A DNA stretch of 49,024 nucleotides from Rikenellaceae bacterium (GTDB lineage: Bacteria > Bacteroidota > Bacteroidia > Bacteroidales > Rikenellaceae). Positions 33,589-40,487 of this stretch are shown here, one piece after another. A model generated the notes under the pieces. The model was given only the letters and a program-made list of their open reading frames with translations, made no database searches and was not told where the DNA came from. Position 1 is the stretch's first letter, and every line of letters starts with the position of its first letter. Position numbers and translations under genes: made by a program. Location: NCBI GenBank assembly GCA_902362705.1, contig CABIXK010000001.1, positions 338,138-387,161 of the forward strand, in the 5' to 3' direction.

Positions 33589-34872
33589 CAGCGCCTCGCA
33601 CCGCTCGACCACCTCGTCGGCCTGCGCATCGAGCCCGAAGACGATGCTGGGCTTGAGGTACCAGAGCTCCTTGCCCTGCTGGAAGAGCTCTTCGCCGCCG
33701 CCCGTGATGTTGAGCATCACGGTGGCGTCGCGCTCGACGCGCCCGTCGGCGACGGCCTTCTGCAGCGAGGCCAGAGCCACGCCCGCTGCCGAGTAGATGT
33801 CGACGCCCTCGGTCTCCCTGAAGAGCTTGCGCGCGCGCCGCGCCTGGGCGTTGGTCGCCACGGAGACGTCGCCGCCCGTGGCTTTCAGCGCGTCGTACAG
33901 CCCGCCGGCCAGGCCGTAGGGCGGACGGCGGTTCGACAATACCTTGGCGTCGATGATCTCGGCGTCGCGGCGCGCCTTGTCCTCGTCGTAGGGCAGCATC
34001 TGCCGCGAGTCGGCGCGCCAGGCGTCGTACATGGGCACGAACGGGGCGTTCTGCGACACCATGAGCTTCATCGTATTCCCTCCGAAGCGGCCGTCCTCGA
34101 CGAGGCGCTGGTTGGCCTCCCAGGCGGCGATGGCGCCCGTGCCGCTGCCCACGGCCTGGAAGTAGTAGTCGGGAATGCGGCCGATGGTGGTCGCGGCCGA
34201 GAGCACGGTGGTGGCCATGCCGTCGCGGCGCGCGACGTTCTTGGCTCCGCCCTCGGCGTAGAACTTCGGGCTCTTGAGCGCGAGGTTCGAGAGGTGGATG
34301 GCGTCGAAGTAGTCGCCGCCGCGCTCGCAGGCGATGAGCTTGACGCAGGGGTCGAGCGGAGCGTCGAACCAGAGCGCCGAGAGGTTGTCCGACGGCACCG
34401 ACAGCAGCAGCGGAATGCGGTTGTCGGAGCAGACGCGGGCGAAGGCGCGGGCCGTGTTGCCGGCCGAGGCCACCACCAGCACGCGCTGCTCGTCTTCGGC
34501 GATGCGGGCGCAGACCGAGAAGGCCTCGGTCTCCTTGAACGAACAGGTGGTCATCGTGGCGCCGATGGCCGGGTAGTAACCGCTGAAGGTGATCCAGAGG
34601 TTTTCGAGCCCCAGGTGGGCAGCCAGACGCTCGCTGCGGTAGGTCACCGGGGCCGACGAGCCGCAGAGCATGCGCCGGACGGGCAGCCAGTCGGCGAAGC
34701 GGTAGAGGCCCCGCTCGGCCGGGCCGAGCTCCAGCTGGCGCTTGGCGTAGCGCGTGCGGATCAGAGAGGGGGTTTTGCACGAACGGTCTTCGAGCATCCA
34801 CCCTTCGTCGTCGAAGGTGCGGCCCGTGGCGACGCACTCGAGCGTGTAGGAGGTAGGTTTGAAATCTTCCAT
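33580..34872 (-). CDS. Cysteate synthase-like PLP enzyme (threonine synthase fold)
   Basis: A 430-aa fold-type II PLP protein. The start is ATG 34872 (MEDFKPTSYTLECVATGRTF); the frame is open much further upstream but that part lies inside nspC. The PLP lysine K113 is in TTCSFKETEAF, SAGNTARAFA is at 136-145, and GSGTGAIAAWEA near 243 binds phosphate. The block FSGYYPAIGATMTTCSFKE differs from normal threonine synthases (which begin YYSTxxxxP and carry an N-terminal lid) and resembles cysteate synthase, which makes L-cysteate from O-phosphoserine and sulfite. In Bacteroidota cysteate feeds capnine-based sulfonolipids. It follows nspC after 17 nt, and an own terminator ends the unit. Confidence 0.78.
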   Translation of the reverse strand: MEDFKPTSYTLECVATGRTFDDEGWMLEDRSCKTPSLIRTRYAKRQLELGPAERGLYRFADWLPVRRMLCGSSAPVTYRSERLAAHLGLENLWITFSGYYPAIGATMTTCSFKETEAFSVCARIAEDEQRVLVVASAGNTARAFARVCSDNRIPLLLSVPSDNLSALWFDAPLDPCVKLIACERGGDYFDAIHLSNLALKSPKFYAEGGAKNVARRDGMATTVLSAATTIGRIPDYYFQAVGSGTGAIAAWEANQRLVEDGRFGGNTMKLMVSQNAPFVPMYDAWRADSRQMLPYDEDKARRDAEIIDAKVLSNRRPPYGLAGGLYDALKATGGDVSVATNAQARRARKLFRETEGVDIYSAAGVALASLQKAVADGRVERDATVMLNITGGGEELFQQGKELWYLKPSIVFGLDAQADEVVERCEALFA

Positions 34873-34889
34873 ATATGGGTTTTGTTTGT

Positions 34890-36029
34890 TTACGACATGC
34901 GGTTCTTGTAGTCCTCGTAGCCGAAACGGCGGATGACGTCGACCTGCCCGTCGCGGCGCGCGATGGCGATCGAGGGGTGCTCGACGCCGTTGAACATCGT
35001 GGTCTTGACCATCGTGTAGTGGATCATGTCCTCGAAGACGATGCGGTCGCCCACCCGCGGCGCGCGGTCGAAGGCCCAGTCGCCGTAGTAGTCGCCCGCC
35101 AGGCAGCTCGTGCCGCCCAGGCGCCAGCGGGGCTCGTCGCCTTCGGGGTCGCGGGCCCCCACGATGGCGGGCTTGTAGGGCATTTCGAGGCAGTCGGGCA
35201 TGTGGCAGGCGAACGACACGTCGAGCATCGCCGTCCGCACGCCCTCGTTCTCCACCACGTCCTCCACCGTAGAGACCAGATAGCCCGTGCGCCAGGTGAA
35301 GGCGCTGCCGGGCTCGAGGATCAGCCGCAGGTGGGGATGGCGGGCCCGGAACGCGCGCAGCAGCGCAATGAGCGCGTCGCAGTCGTAGTCGGCGTGGGTC
35401 ATCAGGTGGCCGCCACCCATGTTGAGCCACTTCACGCGGTCGAGCAGGTCGCCGAAGCGCTCCTCGACGGCTTCCAGCGCGAGGCGCAGGTGCTCGGGAC
35501 GCGACTCGCAGAGCACGTGGAAGTGCAGCCCCTCGATCCCCTCCGGCAGTCCCCCGGCCTCGCGCAGGCGGCGGGCCGTGACGCCCAGGCGCGAGCCGGC
35601 GACGCAGGGGTTGTAGAGGTCGGTCTCCACGGGCGAATACTCGGGGTTGATTCTCAGGCCGCACGAGAGGCCGCGGATCAGGGCCCGCTGGCCGAAGCGC
35701 TCGAACTGCGAGAGCGAGTTGAAGGTGATATGGTCGCTCGTGGCAAGGATCTCATCGATGTTGCGGTCGGTGTAGACCGGGGCATAGGTGTGGGCCGGGC
35801 GGCCGAACTCCTCGCGCACGAGGCGCGCCTCGGCTGCCGAGCTCGCCGTGGCGCCGTCGCTGTGGCGCGCCAGCTCGGGGAAGATGCTCCACATGGCGCA
35901 GGCCTTGAGCGCCACGATGATCTCGGCGCCCGACTCGCGGCGCACGCGGTCGATCAGGGCCAGGTTGCGGTCGAGCAGCTGCTCGTCGACGACATAGCAG
36001 GGCGAAGGGAGACGGTCGAAGTCGATCAT
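34890..36029 (-). CDS. nspC: Carboxynorspermidine decarboxylase
   Basis: A 379-aa alanine-racemase-fold decarboxylase. It converts carboxy(nor)spermidine to (nor)spermidine. It begins MIDFDRLPSPCYVVDEQLL; PLP lysine K42 is in VALKACAMWS, HFHVLCES near 170, NMGGGHLMT near 202, EPGSAFTWRTGYL near 240 and LGGTSCLAGDYYGDW (with the active-site cysteine) near 308. A more upstream ATG at 36047 would add six residues, but the -7 element at 36055-36062 places the transcript start at about 36048, so 36029 is better, also by family N-terminus. The partner dehydrogenase gene lies 0.75 kb upstream. Confidence 0.95.
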   Translation of the reverse strand: MIDFDRLPSPCYVVDEQLLDRNLALIDRVRRESGAEIIVALKACAMWSIFPELARHSDGATASSAAEARLVREEFGRPAHTYAPVYTDRNIDEILATSDHITFNSLSQFERFGQRALIRGLSCGLRINPEYSPVETDLYNPCVAGSRLGVTARRLREAGGLPEGIEGLHFHVLCESRPEHLRLALEAVEERFGDLLDRVKWLNMGGGHLMTHADYDCDALIALLRAFRARHPHLRLILEPGSAFTWRTGYLVSTVEDVVENEGVRTAMLDVSFACHMPDCLEMPYKPAIVGARDPEGDEPRWRLGGTSCLAGDYYGDWAFDRAPRVGDRIVFEDMIHYTMVKTTMFNGVEHPSIAIARRDGQVDVIRRFGYEDYKNRMS

Positions 36030-36054
36030 GGCGTTCGGAATTTGCATGGACCTG

Positions 36055-36062
36055 CAAAATTA
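36055..36062 (-). promoter_or_regulatory. nspC promoter, -7 element TAATTTTG (minus strand)
   Basis: Plus-strand CAAAATTA reads TAATTTTG on minus, an exact TAnnTTTG match. Predicted transcript start near 36048, about 19 nt before the preferred ATG. Confidence 0.65.
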
Positions 36063-36170
36063 AGGAAAATCGGCGCGGGCGTTGCCGTGCGGGCGGGTTT
36101 TCTGAAGAAAATAGGTATAAATACCTATGATGCGGCAGGCCGTAGACAGCGGAGGGGTGCTGGAGGCTTT

Positions 36171-36194
36171 GCCGACGGAGCAGCCCTTCGCCCG
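36171..36194. repeat. Dispersed 24-nt intergenic repeat, copy 2
   Basis: Reverse complement of 21997-22020 with one mismatch (23 of 24). The shorter GCCGACGGAGC core also occurs near the right end of the window (48985-48995). Confidence 0.6.
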
Positions 36195-36439
36195 GGGGCG
36201 GCCTGCGGCCTGCCGGCTCTGCGAGCCGAGAGCTACGGCCCGAAAAGAGAGGGGCAATTGTCGAAGCCTCTGGCTTCGTCTCTTGACCAGCTCGCGCCTC
36301 GGCCGCGACCGCCCCGTCCGGCAAAGGGAGATCATGCGCGAAACGGCGGCCAAAGGCCGGCGGGCCGCAGCCACCGGCGGCGAAGGCCCGCAACTCTTCG
36401 CAGAGTTTGCTGCCCTTCGCTGGCTGCTGCCCGAGTGCG

Positions 36440-36488
36440 ATTGAAAATTGAAAATTGAAAATGGAAAGTGGAAAGTGGAAAATGAAAG
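36440..36488. repeat. Heptad tandem repeat, AAAATTG/AAAATGG type
   Basis: Seven adjacent 7-nt units: three ATTGAAA, one ATGGAAA, two GTGGAAA and a decayed ATGAAAG. A related heptad run is found at 37992-38026 on the other side of the dehydrogenase gene. Confidence 0.7.
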
Positions 36489-36733
36489 ATGGCCGCCGAA
36501 CCATTATTCGAGGCAGCGCAGCCCCACTTTTCACTTATTTGTTGTTGCCCGGCTCGTAGAGCCGGCAGCCCGCAGCCACCCCCGGCGGAGGGCTGCCCTC
36601 CTCGCCCGAAGGCTCGGCGGTACCCTCCGCTGGCTGCGGGCCGAAAACAGAGGCCGAATATAAAAAAGAAGACCGGGCAGCAAGCCGGCCGCCGCCCGAA
36701 ACATTCTCCATTTCCGGATCCCCCTCCCCTACC

Positions 36734-36772
36734 AAAAAGACGGACGGACCCGGCCGCAGCCCGATCCGTCCG
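36734..36772 (-). terminator. Terminator after the carboxyspermidine dehydrogenase gene
   Basis: On minus, CGGACGGA (36772-36765) pairs with 36748-36741, then C and TTTTT (36738-36734). Confidence 0.7.
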
Positions 36773-36793
36773 CAAAGGTGACGACAACAGGGA

Positions 36794-37981
36794 TCACACC
36801 TCCAGGTCGACGTCGAAAAGCTCGTGCCAGGGAAGCCCCTCGCCGCCCAGCTCGGCCAGGAACGGATCGGGATCGAACTCCTCGACGTTGAACACGCCGG
36901 CGCCGCGCCACAGCCCCTTAGCCCACATCGAGGCGCCCAGCGCCGCCGGCACGCCCGTGGTGAACGACACGGCCTGCGTGCCCGTCTCGCGGTAAGCGGT
37001 CTCGTGGTCGCAGTTGTTGTAGATGTAGTAGGTGCGCTCCTTGCCGTCCTTCACACCGCGGATGCGGCAGCCGATCGAGGTCTGGCCGTGGTAGTTGGCG
37101 CCCAGTGACTTGGGATCGGGCAGCACGGCCTTGAGGAACTGGATGGGCACGATCTCCACGCCGTTGTACATGATCGGGTCGATGCGCGCCATGCCGATGT
37201 TCTGGATCACGCGCAGGTGGGTGAGGTACTCCTGCCCGAAGGTCATCCAGAAGCGGGCCCGGCGGATCGACGGGTAGTTCTTCACGAGCGACTCGAGCTC
37301 CTCGTGGTAGATGACGTACGACTCGCGCTCGCCGATGCCCGGGTAGTTGAGCGCGCGGTGGATGGCATGGGGTTCGGTCACCACCCACTCGCCATTCTCG
37401 AAGTAGCGCCCCTTCTGCGTCACCTCGCGGATGTTGATCTCGGGGTTGAAGTTGGTGGCGAAGGCCATGCCGTGGTTGCCGGCGTTGCAGTCGACGATGT
37501 CGAGGTAGTGGATCTCGTCGAAGTGGTGCTTGGCGGCGTAGGCCGTGAAGATGGCCGTCACGCCCGGGTCGAAGCCGCAGCCGAGGATCGCCGTGAGGCC
37601 CGCGGCCTTGAAGCGGTCCTGGTAGGCCCACTGCCACGAATACTCGAAGTGGGCTTCGTCCTTGGGCTCGTAGTTGGCCGTGTCGAGGTAGTTGCATCCG
37701 CACTCCAGGCAGGCGTCCATGATCGTCAGATCCTGATAGGGCAGCGCCACGTTGATGACGATGTCGGGCCCGAAGGCGCGGAAGAGCTCGCAGAGCTGCG
37801 GCACGCTGTCGGCGTCGACCTCGGCGGTCTTCACCCGCCCGCCGCCGATGGCGGCCGCCACGGCGTCGCATTTCGACTTGGTGCGGCTGGCCAGCATCAC
37901 GTCGGTGAATACGGGGTTGGCGGCGATCTTCTGCGTCACGACCGTGCCGACGCCTCCTGCTCCGATGATAAGTGCTTTCAT
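36794..37981 (-). CDS. Carboxynorspermidine/carboxyspermidine dehydrogenase
   Basis: A 395-aa saccharopine-dehydrogenase-fold enzyme. It reductively condenses aspartate semialdehyde with putrescine or diaminopropane to carboxy(nor)spermidine, the substrate of NspC. The NAD(P) loop GAGGVG lies at 7-12, followed by MLASRTKSKCDAV, NVALPYQDLTIMDACLECGCNYLDTANYE (about 76-104), LGCGFDPGVTAIFTAYA near 132-148 and NHGMAFATNFNPEINIREV near 167-185. These segments match the CASDH branch rather than lysine-pathway enzymes. It has its own promoter (38076-38106) and terminator, so it is expressed separately from nspC. Confidence 0.93.
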   Translation of the reverse strand: MKALIIGAGGVGTVVTQKIAANPVFTDVMLASRTKSKCDAVAAAIGGGRVKTAEVDADSVPQLCELFRAFGPDIVINVALPYQDLTIMDACLECGCNYLDTANYEPKDEAHFEYSWQWAYQDRFKAAGLTAILGCGFDPGVTAIFTAYAAKHHFDEIHYLDIVDCNAGNHGMAFATNFNPEINIREVTQKGRYFENGEWVVTEPHAIHRALNYPGIGERESYVIYHEELESLVKNYPSIRRARFWMTFGQEYLTHLRVIQNIGMARIDPIMYNGVEIVPIQFLKAVLPDPKSLGANYHGQTSIGCRIRGVKDGKERTYYIYNNCDHETAYRETGTQAVSFTTGVPAALGASMWAKGLWRGAGVFNVEEFDPDPFLAELGGEGLPWHELFDVDLEV

Positions 37982-37991
37982 ATTTTAAGTC

Positions 37992-38026
37992 AAAAGTGAT
38001 AAGTAAAAACTGAAAACTGACAAGTA
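37992..38026. repeat. Heptad repeat, AAAANTG type, in the dehydrogenase leader
   Basis: Five 7-nt units: AAAAGTG, ATAAGTA, AAAACTG, AAAACTG, ACAAGTA. It lies in the predicted 5' untranslated region between the transcript start (about 38069) and the ATG at 37981. Confidence 0.55.
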
Positions 38027-38075
38027 AGCGGGCACGCGTCCGAGGCCGCGGCTTCACCCGTTTGCTTTTCAACAA

Positions 38076-38106
38076 CAAAGTTATCCTTTTCCGCGAGAAA
38101 AACAAA
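38076..38106 (-). promoter_or_regulatory. Promoter of the carboxyspermidine dehydrogenase gene
   Basis: On minus, TTTG (38106-38103), a 19-nt spacer and TAACTTTG (38083-38076). Its -33 element is one half of the palindrome CAAAATTTTG (38103-38112). Confidence 0.75.
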
Positions 38107-38108
38107 AT

Positions 38109-38139
38109 TTTGGCGGTTCGGAAAAAAGATTTACCTTTA
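38109..38139 (+). promoter_or_regulatory. Promoter of the fucosidase gene
   Basis: TTTG (38109-38112), 19-nt spacer, TACCTTTA (38132-38139, one mismatch to TAnnTTTG). It is back-to-back with the dehydrogenase promoter and shares the palindrome CAAAATTTTG. Confidence 0.7.
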
Positions 38140-38157
38140 TATCGAAATTCCTATCCT

Positions 38158-39951
38158 ATGAAAAGAACGCTTACCGCCCTGCTGCTGGCCGCCGTCACGG
38201 TCGCCTGCGAGCAGTACCACGTCAAGCAGGCCGCGCTGCCTGCCGACGCCACCCCCGAAGAGCGCGCGGCCATCGCCGGGCGCGTCGTCCCCACGCCGCA
38301 GCAGCTCGCCTGGCAGCAGCTCGAGCTCACGGCCTTCCTCCACTTCGGCATCAACACCTTCACCGGCCGCGAGTGGGGCGACGGGCAGGAGGACCCCGCG
38401 CTGTTCGACCCCTCGGACCTCGACGTCGACCAGTGGGTCCGCACGCTGCGCGACGCAGGATTCAAGCTGGTGATCCTCACGGCCAAGCACCACGACGGCT
38501 TCTGCCTCTGGCCCACGGCCACCACCTCCCACTCGGTGGCCTCGTCGCCCTGGCGCGGCGGGAAGGGCGACGTGCTGGGCGAGCTGCACGAGGCGTGCCG
38601 CAAGTACGGCATGCGCTTCGGCGTCTACCTCTCGCCCTGGGACCGCAACGCCCCCTCCTACGGCGACTCGCCGCGCTACAACGACCTGTTCGACGCCCAG
38701 CTCACCGAACTGCTGACCCGCTACGGCAAGGTCGACGAGGTGTGGTTCGACGGCGCCTGCGGCGAAGGCCCCAACGGCCGCAAGCAAGAGTACGACTGGG
38801 AGCGCATCTACGCCACCATCGAGCGCCTGCAGCCCGAGGCCGTCACGGCCATCATGGGTCAGGACGTGCGCTGGGTAGGCAACGAGGGGGGCCTGGGCCG
38901 CACCACCGAGTGGAGCGCCACAGCGCTGGCGCCCGGCGGCTCGGCCGCTTCGGCAGCCTCCAACGAGCAGCTGGGGCTCACGGCCATGACGCAGGACCTG
39001 GGCGGCCGCGACATCCTCTCGCGCGCCACGGCCGTCTACTGGTGGCCCTCGGAGGTCGACGTCTCGATCCGCCCGGGGTGGTTCTACCACCAGAGCGAGG
39101 ACGCGCAGGTGAAGAGCCTCCGCCATCTGGTCGACATCTACTATAGCTCCGTGGGCCGCAACTCGCAGCTGCTGCTCAACATCCCGCCCGACCGACGGGG
39201 CCGCATCGCCGCCGCCGACTCGGTGCGTCTGCGCGAGCTGGCCGACTACCTCGACCGCACCTTCGCCGACGACCGCATCGAGGGCGGAGCGAAGCTCTTC
39301 CGCGCCGAGGCGGGCCAAAGCCGCGAATACGACCTGAAGCCCCAGAGCCGCATCAACACCGTGCTGCTGCAGGAGGACATAGCCCGCGGACAGCGCGTCG
39401 AGGCCTTCACCGTGGAGGCGCTCATCGACGGCGCATGGACGGAGGTCGGTCGCGGCACCACCATCGGCTACAAGCGCCTGCTGCGCATCCCCGAGGTCGA
39501 GGCCTCGAAGCTGCGCATCACCGTCGACGGCACGCGCCTGCGCTGCCGCATCTCGCGCGTGGGCGCCTATCTGGCCCCGTCGCTCGTCGAGACGGCGGCC
39601 ACCGCGGACGACGGGCTGCTGCCGCGCGACGCCTGGAGCGTGCGCCGCGCCATGCCGCTGACGGTCGACCTGGGCGAACCCCGCATGATCGCCGGCTTCG
39701 TCTACGCCCCCGGCGAGGCTTCGGAGCGCGTGGCCTACAAATACCGCTTCGAGGTGAGCGCCGACGGCGACACCTGGACCGAGGCCGTCGCCGACGGCGA
39801 GTTCAGCAACATGATGTACAACGCCGAACCGCGCCGCGTCACGTTCGACAAGCCCCTGCCCGTCCGCTGCTTCCGCCTCACGGCCACCACCGTCGCCGGC
39901 ACCCCCGCCGAAGTGGAGATGCAGCACATCGGGCTGTTCGGCAACGAATAA
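38158..39951 (+). CDS. Alpha-L-fucosidase, GH29 lipoprotein
   Basis: A 597-aa lipoprotein (MKRTLTALLLAAVTVAC, lipid on C17) that removes alpha-linked L-fucose. The start is ATG 38158; the open frame reaches further upstream but would remove the signal peptide. GH29 catalytic domain about 45-400: FLHFGINTFTGREWGDG near 61-76, LVILTAKHHDGFCLWPT (104-120), YGMRFGVYLSPWDRN (150-164), and the nucleophile D198 in VDEVWFDGACGEG. The C-terminal about 150 residues look like an F5/8-type C (discoidin) beta-sandwich with VDLGEPRMIAGFVY. It probably acts at the cell surface or in the periplasm on host or dietary glycans. It is monocistronic. Confidence 0.93.
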   Translation: MKRTLTALLLAAVTVACEQYHVKQAALPADATPEERAAIAGRVVPTPQQLAWQQLELTAFLHFGINTFTGREWGDGQEDPALFDPSDLDVDQWVRTLRDAGFKLVILTAKHHDGFCLWPTATTSHSVASSPWRGGKGDVLGELHEACRKYGMRFGVYLSPWDRNAPSYGDSPRYNDLFDAQLTELLTRYGKVDEVWFDGACGEGPNGRKQEYDWERIYATIERLQPEAVTAIMGQDVRWVGNEGGLGRTTEWSATALAPGGSAASAASNEQLGLTAMTQDLGGRDILSRATAVYWWPSEVDVSIRPGWFYHQSEDAQVKSLRHLVDIYYSSVGRNSQLLLNIPPDRRGRIAAADSVRLRELADYLDRTFADDRIEGGAKLFRAEAGQSREYDLKPQSRINTVLLQEDIARGQRVEAFTVEALIDGAWTEVGRGTTIGYKRLLRIPEVEASKLRITVDGTRLRCRISRVGAYLAPSLVETAATADDGLLPRDAWSVRRAMPLTVDLGEPRMIAGFVYAPGEASERVAYKYRFEVSADGDTWTEAVADGEFSNMMYNAEPRRVTFDKPLPVRCFRLTATTVAGTPAEVEMQHIGLFGNE

Positions 39952-40010
39952 CCGCCGATCGGCACCGGCGGCAGCATGCGCCGGGTCGTTCACAATTCTT
40001 ACACACCACA

Positions 40011-40046
40011 AAGGGCGTGCGTCTGCCGGACGCACGCCCTTGTTTT
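40011..40046 (+). terminator. Terminator after the fucosidase gene
   Basis: A perfect 13-bp stem AAGGGCGTGCGTC (40011-40023) with 40029-40041, 5-nt loop, then GTTTT. The stretch 40047-40281 holds nothing recognisable. Confidence 0.8.
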
Positions 40047-40281
40047 GACCGCCCCGCTCCGATGCCCGCACGGGGAGGCAACCGCCCACCCCACCGACCG
40101 GCGTGGCTGCCGTCCACCCGGGAAAGCGCGCCGAAGAGCAAGACCGGCCGGAGGAGAGAAGACATGCAAAAGAGAGAGGCCCGCCGGGTGAGAAAAGCCC
40201 GCGAAAGAATGCGGCGGCAGGAAGAAGCAAAGCCACGGAGGGGCAACAAAAAAGCTACCCTCTTCCGAGGATAGCTTTCCG

Positions 40282-40354
40282 TGAACCCGCTGGGGCTCGA
40301 ACCCAGGACCCCAACATTAAAAGTGTTGTGCTCTACCTGCTGAGCTACGGATTC
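40282..40354 (-). tRNA. tRNA-Lys (anticodon TTT)
   Basis: A 73-nt cloverleaf: acceptor GAATCCG/CGGGTTC, D-arm GCTC-GAGC, anticodon stem CAACA/TGTTG with loop CTTTTAA (anticodon TTT), 5-nt variable region GGGTC, T-arm CTGGG/CCCAG with loop TTCGAGC and discriminator A. CCA is not encoded. Its 3' end is not repeated elsewhere in the window, so no sign of an integration site. Confidence 0.95.
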
Positions 40355-40487
40355 TCCGTGTGCCATCGCGGGACGCATCCCGTTTTGGTGGTGCAAAGGT
40401 AGGGATTATATTTGAATATGCAAGCGGCAGGCGGGGATTTTTCGCTACCTGGCGCTTTTTACCCCCGGCCGGGCACCGATCCCCGCC

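Larger units (their letters stand above)
36063..36733. other. Long intergenic region without a supported gene
   Basis: About 670 nt between nspC and the dehydrogenase gene. Open frames here lack start context, codon bias and family similarity. It holds a copy of a dispersed 24-nt repeat (36171-36194), phrases that recur inside the region (CCGCAGCCACC at 36367-36377 and 36570-36580), and a heptad tandem repeat (36440-36488). No tRNA, riboswitch or small gene was recognised. Confidence 0.6.

Noticed and set aside
33580..34872. Ordinary threonine synthase (thrC)
   Set aside because: The N-terminal hallmark of ThrC is absent and the PLP-lysine block fits cysteate synthase better; ThrC remains the alternative.
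36440..36488. CRISPR array
   Set aside because: The 7-nt units have no spacers and there is no cas gene.
40282..40354. tRNA-Lys as a phage or island attachment site
   Set aside because: No copy of the tRNA 3' end and no integrase were found in the window.
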